From Actinomycetes bacterium (GTDB taxonomy: Bacteria; Actinomycetota; Humimicrobiia; Humimicrobiales; Humimicrobiaceae), in assembly GCA_022396035.1 (NCBI GenBank), contig JAIOXO010000019.1:1-32469 (forward strand): 32,469 bases of DNA, read 5' to 3'. Shown one piece after another: positions 9,345 to 17,949 of the stretch (the first letter of the stretch is position 1; the number at the start of each line of letters is the position of its first letter). A model generated the notes under the pieces. That model saw nothing but the letters and a program-made list of their open reading frames with translations, was not told the origin of the DNA and made no database searches. Made by a program: the position numbers and the translations under genes.

Positions 9345-10541
9345 CTATTTTAAGGCATCTTTTCTTTTCTGGACATATTCTTCAATTTCCTGCATGGACC
9401 CGGAAAATTCTTTAGCCGTATACTGGAAAGCTGCCTGATCTATAAAATCATCAATTGCAATTCCGTCTTCTTCATAGCCTTCCACAAAATAAGGTATCTT
9501 GAGTAATTTTTCCATTATCTCATCCGGTGCCGGATCATCCATCTGGCAACCCAGCTCTTTCTGGTCACAAATCTTTATAAAATCGCTTATCATCTCCGGG
9601 TTTATGGTATAAACCATATTGCCGCCAGCAACTTTTTCTATATGAAGTACCTCGTCAGGTTCTGGACCCACCCTGGAAGAACACAGCAGCAGCTTGCTGT
9701 AATAACCCCTGGATTTGTCATTTAATATCTGGTGGGCTTTCTTGGCTATAGCCACACCGGTCCATCTCTGAAGCTCTTCGGTTAACTCGATACCAGCCTG
9801 TTTTGCGCTTTCAAAATATGGTTCCCTGGCTTCAAATCTGCCAATCATGATAGTAATTACTGATCTCCACTGACTGTAATCTATCCCCCATTGCTGGCCT
9901 CTCTCATACCCTCTTTTCACTGCTTCTGCTACCTGTACTACCTGGGGAACATCAAATACCAGAGTAGCATTGGTGGGAATACCTACCGATGTCAACATTT
10001 CAATTACATAAATACCCTCTTTGGACCCAGGACATTTAACCATGATATTCGGTGATATCTTCTTTAAAACCAGAGCCTGCCTGAGCATCTCTTTTACATC
10101 GGTTACCAGACGCGGGTCTACCTGGGCACTAACATAACCCTTCTTATAGCCTGACTTTTCAAACAAAGGCATAAACAGTTTGGTGCCCTCTTCGGTTATT
10201 GCTTTATATACCTCCCAGGCCAGCTCATAGTTTGATTTGGCCGGGTTTTCTTTTATTATCCTATCCACTATGGGATCAACCTTTTCCGGAATAAGGTCCA
10301 GAACTTTTCTGGTGAGTTTCGGATTTGTGGTTATTCCGTCAAAAAGTGTATCCTGCGGGTTATCAAAATCAAAAAGTTTCTTAAGTCTTTCAGCGGCCAG
10401 CTTCTTGTCCTCTGCCGGTGCATCCTTTAATTCATCCTCGGCCCATTTTTCGAACGCAAGCGGTGATGAATCCCACCAAATCTCCATATCCTCTGAGGTT
10501 TCAGATAGACGTTGTATTGCGGATTTTTCATATTTTGCCAT
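9345..10541 (-). CDS. tal: Transaldolase family protein
   Basis: Class I aldolase-type enzyme transferring a dihydroxyacetone unit between sugar phosphates. At 398 residues it is longer than TalB (about 317) and much longer than the TalC/fructose-6-phosphate aldolase type (about 220). FDGITTNPKL near residue 85 and the probable Schiff-base lysine in NIMVKCPGSKEG near residue 170 are clear. GIPTNATLVFDVPQVVQVAEA fits the family barrel. Last gene of the operon begun by the E1-alpha gene and closed by the terminator at 9293-9334. Co-regulation with an aldolase, TK2 and an RpiB-like isomerase suggests a role in a dedicated catabolic pathway. Confidence 0.92.
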   Translation of the reverse strand: MAKYEKSAIQRLSETSEDMEIWWDSSPLAFEKWAEDELKDAPAEDKKLAAERLKKLFDFDNPQDTLFDGITTNPKLTRKVLDLIPEKVDPIVDRIIKENPAKSNYELAWEVYKAITEEGTKLFMPLFEKSGYKKGYVSAQVDPRLVTDVKEMLRQALVLKKISPNIMVKCPGSKEGIYVIEMLTSVGIPTNATLVFDVPQVVQVAEAVKRGYERGQQWGIDYSQWRSVITIMIGRFEAREPYFESAKQAGIELTEELQRWTGVAIAKKAHQILNDKSRGYYSKLLLCSSRVGPEPDEVLHIEKVAGGNMVYTINPEMISDFIKICDQKELGCQMDDPAPDEIMEKLLKIPYFVEGYEEDGIAIDDFIDQAAFQYTAKEFSGSMQEIEEYVQKRKDALK

Positions 10542-10597
10542 TTTTTATCCTCCAATTGTTAAAAATTACAATTTGTAATAATACCTAAATAATTAAT

Positions 10598-11569
10598 TTA
10601 AATCAATTTCCTAACTGCCTCCACTATATCCGCCTGGTGAGGTATGGAAGCCTGCTCCAGGGTAGAATTATAGGGGATAGGGGTGTTAAGGCCGGCCACA
10701 ACTTTTATGGGAGCATCCAGCCAGTCAAATGCTGAATCTACCACCCGGGCACAAATATCTGAAGCCACGCTTCCTCTCTGACAAGCCTCACTGACTATTA
10801 CCAGCCGGTTAGTCTTTTTTACCGATTCTATTAATGCCTGTTCATCCAGGGGCACCAGAGTCCTGGGATCAAAGACTTCACAGCTTATTCCCTCCTTCTC
10901 CAGCTCTTCTGCAGCCTTAAGGGCTTCAAAAACCATGGCCGAATAAGCAAAAATGGTTATATCGGTTCCCTCTCTTTTGATATCCGCGCTGCCAAAGGGT
11001 ATGAGGTACTCCTCGGCGGGGACTTCTCCCTGGTTAAGATAAATCATTTTCTGCTCTATAAACATAGTGGGATTATCATCCCTTATAGCAGTCTTGAGCA
11101 GGCCTTTGGCATCATAAGCTGTAGAAGGCATAACTACTTTAAGTCCCGGAACATGATAGAACCATGCTTCCAGGCTCTGGGAATGCTGGGCGGCCACTCC
11201 CCTGCCGGCTCCCCCCTGAGTCCTTATAACCAGAGGCACATTCAAGCTATCGCCAGTCATATACCTGATTTTTGCTGCCTGGTTTACAATCTGATCCATG
11301 GCCAGGGTTGCAAAATCTATAAACATAATTTCTGAAATAGGCCGGTATCCGGTAAGAGCCGCTCCCACGCCGGCACCCAGAATAGCTGCTTCAGAAATAG
11401 GAGTGTTTATCACCCGGTCCGGGCCATATTTGTCCAATAAGCCTTTATAGACCCTGAAAGCTCCGCCATAAACCCCGATGTCTTCACCAATAAGAAATAC
11501 TTTCGGGTCCCGGTCCATTTCCTCAATAATAGCCTGCCTTAATGCTTCTCTATATTCAATCTCTGCCAT
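10598..11569 (-). CDS. 2-oxo-acid/acetoin dehydrogenase-type E1 component, beta subunit
   Basis: C-terminal half of a heterotetrameric ThDP enzyme, 323 residues. Typical pieces are the start EYREALRQAIIEEMDRD, LIGEDIGVYGGAF, INTPISEAAILGAGVGAALTG, the RTQGGAGRG loop, HSQSLEAWFYHVPGLKVVMPS and FDPRTLVPLDEQALIESVKK. It lies 36 bp behind the alpha subunit. No E2 lipoyl acyltransferase or E3 gene is in the window, so the electron or acyl acceptor is unclear. It could serve a complex encoded elsewhere, or act as a stand-alone acyloin-forming or acyloin-cleaving enzyme. Confidence 0.9.
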   Translation of the reverse strand: MAEIEYREALRQAIIEEMDRDPKVFLIGEDIGVYGGAFRVYKGLLDKYGPDRVINTPISEAAILGAGVGAALTGYRPISEIMFIDFATLAMDQIVNQAAKIRYMTGDSLNVPLVIRTQGGAGRGVAAQHSQSLEAWFYHVPGLKVVMPSTAYDAKGLLKTAIRDDNPTMFIEQKMIYLNQGEVPAEEYLIPFGSADIKREGTDITIFAYSAMVFEALKAAEELEKEGISCEVFDPRTLVPLDEQALIESVKKTNRLVIVSEACQRGSVASDICARVVDSAFDWLDAPIKVVAGLNTPIPYNSTLEQASIPHQADIVEAVRKLI

Positions 11570-11605
11570 GATTTTCCTTCCCTATCGCTTGCCCTAAAAT
11601 ATCAT

Positions 11606-12574
11606 TTAGATGTGTTTGACTTCTTCTAAGAATTGTTCCAGGTCAGGCTCCGGGCTTTGTTCGGCAAACTTAACCGATTCCTCTACACTATCGGTTATCT
11701 CTCTATCAATATCCTGTACCTGCTTTTTGGTAACCACTTTTTCCTTAATTAGCTTCTGTGTATAGTTGGTTACCGGATCTTTTTCGCTCTTATAGTAATC
11801 GGCTTCTTCCTTTTTTCTGTATTCTGCCGGGTCATTGGGATGATGTCCGGTAAACCTGTAGGTTTTTGCTTCAATAAGGGATGGTCCCCGGCCTTTTCTG
11901 GCCCCGCGGGCAGCGTCTGAAACTGCCTTAAATATCTGCTCAGGATCTGTACCGTCCACTATTATTCCCGGCATGGAATAGGAATCTGACCTATCGGCTA
12001 CATCTTCACAGGCTACTGAATCCTTGGAACACATGGAAATAGCATACAAATTATTTTCACATATATATATGACCGGCAGTTTAAAAACTGAGGCCATATT
12101 TAAAGACTCATGAAAAACACCATTATTGGCAGCCCCGTCTCCGAAAAAGCAAAGAACCACCCTACCCCTGCCTTCCAGTTTGCAGCTAAATCCGGCTCCA
12201 ACCGAAATGGGAATACCTCCTCCCACAATACCATTGGCACCCAGAATCTTGAGATGGGTATCTGCAATATGCATTGAACCTCCCCGGCCCTTGCAATAGC
12301 CGGTACTCTTTCCCAGCAGTTCTGCCATCATCTTATTCAGGTCACCGCCCTTGGCAATACAATGCCCATGGCCTCTATGGGTAGAAACTATATAATCATC
12401 TTTTTTTATAGCCTGGCAGGCTCCAGAAGCTACTGCTTCTTCGCCCAGATAAGGATGTAAATATCCCCATATTTTCCCTGTCTGGTACAACTGGATGGTT
12501 TTTTCCTCAAATCTTCTGATTTTTAACAGGGTTTTAAGTATAGTAATTCTATCGGTCTTAGTTAATCCCGGCAT
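11606..12574 (-). CDS. 2-oxo-acid/acetoin dehydrogenase-type E1 component, alpha subunit
   Basis: ThDP-binding half of the E1 enzyme, 322 residues. The ThDP/Mg motif is GDGAANNGVFHESLN ending in ICENN. HRGHGHCIAKG and GKSTGYCKGRGGSMHIAD are standard E1-alpha elements. The region where human-type enzymes carry phosphorylated serines reads TYRFTGHHPNDPAEYR. I chose the ATG at 12574, preceded by GGGAGTAGGT, over a TTG at 12586 that overlaps this Shine-Dalgarno sequence. First gene of an operon with E1-beta and transaldolase. Its promoter carries the predicted SorC operator at 12608-12640. Confidence 0.92.
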   Translation of the reverse strand: MPGLTKTDRITILKTLLKIRRFEEKTIQLYQTGKIWGYLHPYLGEEAVASGACQAIKKDDYIVSTHRGHGHCIAKGGDLNKMMAELLGKSTGYCKGRGGSMHIADTHLKILGANGIVGGGIPISVGAGFSCKLEGRGRVVLCFFGDGAANNGVFHESLNMASVFKLPVIYICENNLYAISMCSKDSVACEDVADRSDSYSMPGIIVDGTDPEQIFKAVSDAARGARKGRGPSLIEAKTYRFTGHHPNDPAEYRKKEEADYYKSEKDPVTNYTQKLIKEKVVTKKQVQDIDREITDSVEESVKFAEQSPEPDLEQFLEEVKHI

Positions 12575-12607
12575 ACCTACTCCCAAAGGTTTAAAGTTAA
12601 TGTAGTA

Positions 12608-12640
12608 ATTATATGCAAATTATTGCATATATGCAATAAT
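12608..12640 (-). promoter_or_regulatory. Promoter and predicted SorC operator upstream of the E1-alpha operon
   Basis: On the minus strand, TTGCAT (12636-12631) and TATAAT (12613-12608) are spaced by exactly 17 bp. Overlapping them are three half-sites of the form TTGCAT/ATGCAA roughly one helical turn apart. The upstream pair forms a perfect 22-bp palindrome at 12619-12640. The SorC regulator gene ends only 8 bp away. Compared with the aldolase promoter at 17950-17982, 26 of 33 aligned positions match. The regulator assignment is inference. Confidence 0.75.
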
Positions 12641-12647
12641 AGAGCAT

Positions 12648-13595
12648 TTATTTCCTTTTCAGTACTATTTCCGCAGCCTTGCTGTCAGTAATCAATATAT
12701 TAATTAGCCTGCCTTTTAGTGCCCCGTATATAGCATCAGATTTAAGCTTATCCCCGGCTACCCCTATGGAATAAGGCACCTTGTGTAATAACCCAGCAGG
12801 CATGGCGATTAGCCTTCCGGAAAGCTTGCTGTCACATATTTTGCCCTGTATATTGAAGAAGTGAGAAAAAACATCTCCTATAGCACCTTCTTGTCTTAAA
12901 ACTTCCAGGTCTTCAGGAGGGATATGGCCGGTTTTTATAAGGGTAGATATCATCTTGGGGTATAATGCTCCTATCCCCACCAGGGCAATAGTTATTCTAC
13001 CAAAATACTCGGTGGTTTTTTTAATGGAGGACTCATTTAAAAAAAGATCATGGCTTTCTTTGGTGTCCACTATGGCCGGAGCATACAGCAGGTGGGGGTT
13101 TACCCCAAACCTGGAAGCAAACCTGCGGGCAATATCATGGCAGTTTAAGTTCACTGAAAGTTGATGGATACCTCCAGTTATCTGCACCACCTCTACCTGT
13201 TTGTTGATCTTGGAGGGCAGATGATTTATAACCTCATTTATGGTGGTTCCCCAGGAAACACCAATAATATCTTCGTCCTTTATAATTTCTAAAAGGTAAT
13301 TGGCAGCTGCCTGGCCCAGTTTGCTCTTGAGCTCTTTATCGGAAAGGCCGCTATTCTCCACCACTATGGCCCGCTTGAGATCAAACTTCTTTTCCAGTTT
13401 TTCCTCCAGGCTGGATAGCCCCTTGGTAGGGTCAATAATATTTATCTGAACCACTCCAATATTAATGGCCTTCTTAAGTATCCGGTTAACCTGATACTTG
13501 GAAATTTTCAGTTTGGTTGATATATCTTCCTGGGTTAATCCGTCCCGGTAATAAAGGCTGGCTACCTTTACCATTAGTTTTATGTCATAAGTCAT
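12648..13595 (-). CDS. SorC/DeoR-type sugar-responsive transcriptional regulator
   Basis: Protein of 315 residues. An N-terminal helix-turn-helix (residues about 15-45: YYRDGLTQEDISTKLKISKY then NRILKKA) precedes the SorC sugar-phosphate-binding domain, with DEDIIGVSWGTTINEVINHLP, VVQITGGIHQ and ALVGIGALYP. Members of this family bind phosphorylated sugars to control catabolic operons. The gene is 4 bp after the RpiB-like gene and just before the operator-bearing promoter of the E1-alpha operon. Because a matching operator lies in front of the first gene of its own operon (aldolase), it probably autoregulates. Whether it represses or activates cannot be read from the sequence. Confidence 0.9.
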   Translation of the reverse strand: MTYDIKLMVKVASLYYRDGLTQEDISTKLKISKYQVNRILKKAINIGVVQINIIDPTKGLSSLEEKLEKKFDLKRAIVVENSGLSDKELKSKLGQAAANYLLEIIKDEDIIGVSWGTTINEVINHLPSKINKQVEVVQITGGIHQLSVNLNCHDIARRFASRFGVNPHLLYAPAIVDTKESHDLFLNESSIKKTTEYFGRITIALVGIGALYPKMISTLIKTGHIPPEDLEVLRQEGAIGDVFSHFFNIQGKICDSKLSGRLIAMPAGLLHKVPYSIGVAGDKLKSDAIYGALKGRLINILITDSKAAEIVLKRK

Positions 13596-13599
13596 TTAA

Positions 13600-14022
13600 C
13601 TACTGTTCCAGTTGCTCAATCTTCTTTACTTTACTTACCGTACCCCCGGTCCTCTCTATGGAAAGCCAGACCTTGAGTATCTCCTGGGCCAGCTTGGTTC
13701 CTACGATAAAGGAACCCATGGTAAGCACCTGGCAGTCATTGGATAATATGGATCGCTGGGCGGAATAAAGGTCATGGCAGACTGCCGCCCTTATACCTTT
13801 AAATTTATTGGCGCATATAGCCATCCCTAACCCTGTTCCGCATACCAGTATTCCCCGGTCGTAGGTTCCATCCTGTACCGCTCTGGTTACTTCCGCGGCT
13901 ACATCGGGATAATCGCCCTCTACCTCAAATACTTTGTATTCAATATTTTTTTGTTCTAAAACCTGTATAAGGTCCTGCATCCTATCATTTGCATTAACAT
14001 CACAGCCAATTGCAATTTTCAT
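13600..14022 (-). CDS. RpiB/LacAB-family sugar isomerase with altered substrate site
   Basis: Aldose-ketose isomerase of 140 residues. The catalytic-cysteine region GILVCGTGLGMAICANKFKGIRAAVCHD is clear (corresponding to Cys66 of E. coli RpiB). Several positions differ from RpiB as I remember it: the N-terminal D-H pair reads DVNA (His10 to Val), the QHND segment reads LSND (His99 to Ser), and the C-terminal GGRHQQR reads GGTVSK, losing two arginines. His10 and those arginines bind the substrate phosphate in RpiB. The substrate may thus not be a terminal phosphosugar. It is placed directly after TK2, 8 bp from its C subunit. Confidence 0.85.
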   Translation of the reverse strand: MKIAIGCDVNANDRMQDLIQVLEQKNIEYKVFEVEGDYPDVAAEVTRAVQDGTYDRGILVCGTGLGMAICANKFKGIRAAVCHDLYSAQRSILSNDCQVLTMGSFIVGTKLAQEILKVWLSIERTGGTVSKVKKIEQLEQ

Positions 14023-14030
14023 TTTTCCTC

Positions 14031-14981
14031 CTATTTTGTATTTAAAAATTCTTCTATCTTTTTGGCAATACCGGATCCGGTAAGCCCGTAGTATTCAATA
14101 AGTTCATCGTACTGGCCTACTACCGCAAAAACATCATTTATTCCTATCTTCTTTATCGGAGCCGGGCCTGATTCTGAAAGGACATTGGCCACTATGCTGC
14201 CCAGTCCATTAACCACGCTATGTTCTTCTACCGTAACTACCTTCCTGGTTTTGGCACTGGACTCCAGAATTATTTGCCTGTCTATAGGTTTAATGGTAGA
14301 TATATTTATAACTTCTGCATTAATACCGGAAGCTTTCAGCAAAGCAGCAGCGTCCAGGCAATTGGCCACCATGGTTGAAGTAGTGATAACCGTAACATCA
14401 TTACCCGCCACCATAACTTCGCCCCGGCTTATGTTTAAGGTATAGTCTTCAGGATTTAGGCGCCTGGCTTTCTGGCGGTGAATCCTTAAATATACCGGGC
14501 CGTCCAGCTGGGCAGCCTTAAAAATGGCCTCCCTGTACTGGGGACCGTCAGCTGGAGATATAATGGTTACATTGGGTACAGAACCGATAACCCCTATATC
14601 TTCAAGAACCACATGGGTGGGGCCCAGAGGCCCTACCGAGAAACCACAGTTGTTTCCCATGATATTTACATTTAACTTGGTTTTACAAACATCGTCCCTT
14701 ATCTGCTCAAAACACCTGAAGGCAACAAAAGGTACATAAGCTGCTATAAAGGGTATCTTGCCGCTAATGGCCAGGCCTGCCGCTTCCCCCATTCCATTCT
14801 GCTCCTGGATCCCAAACTCAAAATGCCTTTGGGGGAAATTCTGGTTGAAAGGACCGCCGGATGCCCCCAGTGATGAATCACAGGATACATATACTACCCT
14901 GCTGTCTTCCTGGCCCAATTCTACCAGAGCGTCAGCTATAATTTTTCTGGGATTTTCGTATATATAATTTTCATTATCCAA
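14031..14981 (-). CDS. Transketolase-like, C-terminal subunit (TK2)
   Basis: Pyrimidine-binding and C-terminal half of a second split transketolase, 316 residues. FEFGIQEQNGMGEAAGLA carries the catalytic glutamate. Where ordinary enzymes read THDSIGLGEDGPTHQ, this one reads NNCGFSVGPLGPTHV, so the phosphate-site histidine (E. coli His461) is Asn and GEDG is GPLG. The arginine in YLRIHRQ is kept. I set the start at the TTG at 14981, with GAGAGGAG about 10 bases upstream, overlapping the N-subunit stop by 8 bp. A longer frame back to 15098 would only add residues encoded inside the N-subunit gene. Confidence 0.88.
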   Translation of the reverse strand: MDNENYIYENPRKIIADALVELGQEDSRVVYVSCDSSLGASGGPFNQNFPQRHFEFGIQEQNGMGEAAGLAISGKIPFIAAYVPFVAFRCFEQIRDDVCKTKLNVNIMGNNCGFSVGPLGPTHVVLEDIGVIGSVPNVTIISPADGPQYREAIFKAAQLDGPVYLRIHRQKARRLNPEDYTLNISRGEVMVAGNDVTVITTSTMVANCLDAAALLKASGINAEVINISTIKPIDRQIILESSAKTRKVVTVEEHSVVNGLGSIVANVLSESGPAPIKKIGINDVFAVVGQYDELIEYYGLTGSGIAKKIEEFLNTK

Positions 14982-15831
14982 TTTCAGCTTGCTCCTCTCT
15001 TTTTCTCTTTTGGACCACATCAATGGCCTGATCAATTTTGTCCTGTTCGCAGTGCCAGTGGTGGAATTCAAATCTGTCTTCCCCAAACTCAAGCCCACTG
15101 CATTTTATTGTATCCGCAATAATGGCAGAGGGTTTTCCTTTTTTGAAGGGAATTTCTGAGAGTACCCTGTATATTTCAGAAAAGTCATGCCCATCAATGG
15201 TTTTTACTTCCCAGCCAAATGACTCGAACTTAGCCTCAAAAGGTGAAGTATCCATAATATCTTCAGTTCTGCCATTTACCTGCAGGTGGTTTCGGTCTAC
15301 TATGGCCACCACATGGTCAAGATGGTGATGGCCGGCAGCCATAACTGACTCCCATACACTGCCTTCTGCGCATTCCCCGTCACCGAGGACAACAAAAACC
15401 CGGTAATCTTTTTTATCCAGCCTTCCCGCAAGTGCCATGCCATTGGCCACCGGCAAACCATGGCCCAGCGAGCCGGTAGGAAATTCAACCCCGGGCAGGA
15501 CTTTTTCATCAGGATGCATGGGCACCCTGGTATCCAGGGTATTATAGGTCCACAGCACTTCTGTATCAAAATAACCCTGGTCAGCCAGACAGGCATACAG
15601 GGCCAGGCACTTATGGCCGGCAGATAATACAAACCGGTCCCTGTCTTCCCATTTGGGCTTCTTGGGGTCATGCTTAAGTATTTTATTATATAGAACGGTC
15701 ATAATATCCAGACTGGAAAAAGCTCCTCCTATATGTCCTTCTCCAAACCGCATCATCTTAAGTATATTGACCCTGGCCTGATAGGACTTTTCATGTAGAG
15801 CCATCAATTCCTGTTTACTCAATTCTCCCAT
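14974..15831 (-). CDS. Transketolase-like, N-terminal subunit (TK2)
   Basis: ThDP-binding half of the second split transketolase, 285 residues. GEGHIGGAFSSLD, LSAGHKCLALYA, PTGSLGHGLPVANGMA and the ThDP motif GDGECAEGSVWESVM to DRNHLQVNG are present. It differs from TK1 in GHIGG for GHPGG and in FEFHHWHCEQ near residue 262, a histidine-rich stretch where TK1 has CEWHGQAP. The ATG at 15831 follows AAGGAATAAAT. A 254-bp AT-rich gap separates it from the PHP gene; I see no ORF or convincing promoter or terminator there, so the operon may have an internal start here or continue from the aldolase. Confidence 0.9.
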   Translation of the reverse strand: MGELSKQELMALHEKSYQARVNILKMMRFGEGHIGGAFSSLDIMTVLYNKILKHDPKKPKWEDRDRFVLSAGHKCLALYACLADQGYFDTEVLWTYNTLDTRVPMHPDEKVLPGVEFPTGSLGHGLPVANGMALAGRLDKKDYRVFVVLGDGECAEGSVWESVMAAGHHHLDHVVAIVDRNHLQVNGRTEDIMDTSPFEAKFESFGWEVKTIDGHDFSEIYRVLSEIPFKKGKPSAIIADTIKCSGLEFGEDRFEFHHWHCEQDKIDQAIDVVQKRKREEQAEIG

Positions 15832-16085
15832 ATTTATTCCTTATCTAATTGTTTTAATAATTCTTAAAATTTTTATTATGTCTTTACGGGGATGACAAAT
15901 AAATCCATATCCCTAAAAAGCCTTTCACATAAAAATACCATTATTTAGTTTAATAGCCAACAATTGTTTTGTTAAAAACCACTATAAAAGTGCTTCCCTT
16001 CTGTTATATACCCGGCATACATACATATCCTAAGGATTTTTCCCGAATAAGCCGCAGTAAAATAAATTACTTTTTGCCCTGTCGG

Positions 16086-17078
16086 TTATGGTTTGAATAT
16101 GGATTTAAACTGATTATAGTTTATCCCTGCTTCCCCTATAAGCCTGGGGTTGGAAGCTCCTTTTTTAGCGTCATTATGGTAATCAGAACCGCCGGTAAAG
16201 AATTTAACCCTGCCGCCATATTTGTGCTCTACTTCTTCCTTTATCTGCTGCCCGGACATGTTCCCCTGGTAAGTGGTCTTATCATAAGTATAGCAGGATT
16301 CCATGCCGTCCAGGCCGGCATCTATCAGTTTATCTATATACTGGTCTCTGCTTACCTTGCCCAGAACCTCTGAATCTACCCGCTCATCTATAAGGTAGGG
16401 ATGAGCCAGCACCGCAATCCCCCGGCAAGATTTAATTATATATATAGCCTCCAGAGGACTTACCTTGTTCCTTTTTACATTAAGCCCGGGGTTATCTCTG
16501 ACCATCAATTTAGCCTGGCTCCAGGATTGGGCATAACCTTTTTTGGCCATAGCCTCAAATATATGTTTTCTTTGCACCTCTTCCGGAAGCCTCTGCTGCC
16601 GGTTGCCATCAACATCCTGGTAGTTTAATATATCCTGCTGGTAATCTATGGGCATACCTTCTTTGGTCAGCACCTCACATAATTTATGGTAAGCATCTAC
16701 CTTGCTTTGTTTGGCCCTCTGAACTTCCTGCTTGAAACGATCACAGCTCCAATCCAGTTCGTACCCGATTATATGTACATCATCCACATTACTGTCACAG
16801 GAAAACTCATCGCCTTGAACCAGATCAAGTTCCAGGCCACGGGCAAACTGCTTTATTTCAACCCTCTTCCCCTCATGGGTTATATTCAAAACCGGACCAA
16901 TATCATGATCTACCATCCCTATTGCTTTCATGCCCAGCTCTGAAGCCTTAGTTATCAGCCGGCCGGGACTGTCATTCCCATCAGACCGGGTGGTATGGCA
17001 ATGAAGGTCGCATTCATATTCTGGTTTGTAGCTATTAATGGTTATCACATTCCTTTTAGGCTTTATCAGCACTTCCAA
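16086..17078 (-). CDS. PHP-domain metal-dependent phosphoesterase
   Basis: Polymerase-and-histidinol-phosphatase superfamily protein, up to 330 residues. Metal-binding motifs are DLHCHTTRSDG near residue 24, MVDHDIGP, QGDEFSCD, VLAHPYLID and GGSDYHND near residue 300. Relatives hydrolyse phosphate esters such as nucleoside bisphosphates or histidinol phosphate; here the setting between an aldolase and TK2 hints at a sugar phosphate. The start is uncertain: a TTG at 17078 or GTG at 17072 overlaps the aldolase stop, while a GTG at 17048 lies 7 bp after that stop behind AAAAGGA, which is close. All options keep the metal site. Confidence 0.82.
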   Translation of the reverse strand: MEVLIKPKRNVITINSYKPEYECDLHCHTTRSDGNDSPGRLITKASELGMKAIGMVDHDIGPVLNITHEGKRVEIKQFARGLELDLVQGDEFSCDSNVDDVHIIGYELDWSCDRFKQEVQRAKQSKVDAYHKLCEVLTKEGMPIDYQQDILNYQDVDGNRQQRLPEEVQRKHIFEAMAKKGYAQSWSQAKLMVRDNPGLNVKRNKVSPLEAIYIIKSCRGIAVLAHPYLIDERVDSEVLGKVSRDQYIDKLIDAGLDGMESCYTYDKTTYQGNMSGQQIKEEVEHKYGGRVKFFTGGSDYHNDAKKGASNPRLIGEAGINYNQFKSIFKP

Positions 17079-17910
17079 ATATTGTAATATATTCCTTAAC
17101 CAGTTTTTTAACTTCTTCTTTTACAAAGTCTATTTTTTTAACCGGTTCATATTCCTGGGGGTGTTCTTTTATATATAAATCACAGGAATCTATGTATTTA
17201 TGCTTTATCTCGGTAGATATATTCATCTTAGAAATCCCGTAGGTCCTTATCCTGGCTAATACCTGCCTGCTTAAACCGGAACATCCATGGATAACAATTG
17301 GAAAGTCAGTTACTTCCATTATCCTTGCCAGCCGGTCATAATCAAGTTTTGGCTCTCCAGAGTAAAGACCATGGGCTGTACCAATGGCTACCGCTAAACT
17401 GTCAATCCCCGTCTTCTTTTGAAAATCTACCGCCACTTCGGGATCAGTCAGCATTACCTTGTCCGGATCCACCTGTACCTGCTCTTCAGTTCCGCCAATG
17501 TGACCCAGTTCACCTTCTACGGTAATCCCTTTCTGGTGGGCCATATCTACCACTTTTTTGGTCATTTCAATATTTTCTTCATAGGGCAAGCTGGAACCAT
17601 CTACCATAATGGAACTCCACCCATGGCTGATGCAGTTTTCAATCATATCCATATCTGTTCCATGATCCAGGTTCATGGCAATGGGAACATCGGTCTCCCG
17701 GGACAGGTTCTGGACTAAATCTACCAATACCATATATCCCATAGCCTTAACTGTTTTCTGGGAGGTCTGTATAATTATCGGAGACTTTTCATCTATGGCC
17801 GCTTCAGCTACCGATACCATGGATGTATGATTGACTATATTAAAAGCCCCTACCACAAAATTTTCTTTTCTGGCTTTAATTAACATGTCTTTAGTGTTTA
17901 TATAAACCAT
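17056..17910 (-). CDS. Class II fructose-bisphosphate/tagatose-bisphosphate-type aldolase
   Basis: Zinc-dependent aldolase, 284 residues, the size of the FbaA/GatY/KbaY family. Metal and active-site motifs: AMNLDHGTDMD (residues about 79-89), TVEGELGHIGG, VAIGTAHG, IHGCSGL and KMNIST. Reaction: reversible cleavage of a ketose bisphosphate, or of a related ketose phosphate, to dihydroxyacetone phosphate and an aldehyde. The usual HG(G/A)SG phosphate loop has Cys in the variable position. It is the first gene of the catabolic operon, with the predicted SorC operator in its promoter. The exact sugar is not decidable from the sequence. Confidence 0.9.
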   Translation of the reverse strand: MVYINTKDMLIKARKENFVVGAFNIVNHTSMVSVAEAAIDEKSPIIIQTSQKTVKAMGYMVLVDLVQNLSRETDVPIAMNLDHGTDMDMIENCISHGWSSIMVDGSSLPYEENIEMTKKVVDMAHQKGITVEGELGHIGGTEEQVQVDPDKVMLTDPEVAVDFQKKTGIDSLAVAIGTAHGLYSGEPKLDYDRLARIMEVTDFPIVIHGCSGLSRQVLARIRTYGISKMNISTEIKHKYIDSCDLYIKEHPQEYEPVKKIDFVKEEVKKLVKEYITIFGSADKA

Positions 17911-17949
17911 AAATACCCACCCCTGTTTTAATTTTGAAATACTTATTTT

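Noticed and set aside
14982-15098. N-terminal extension of the TK2 C-subunit
   Set aside because: It lies wholly inside the N-subunit gene, does not resemble transketolase, and a TTG with a good ribosome site exists at 14981.
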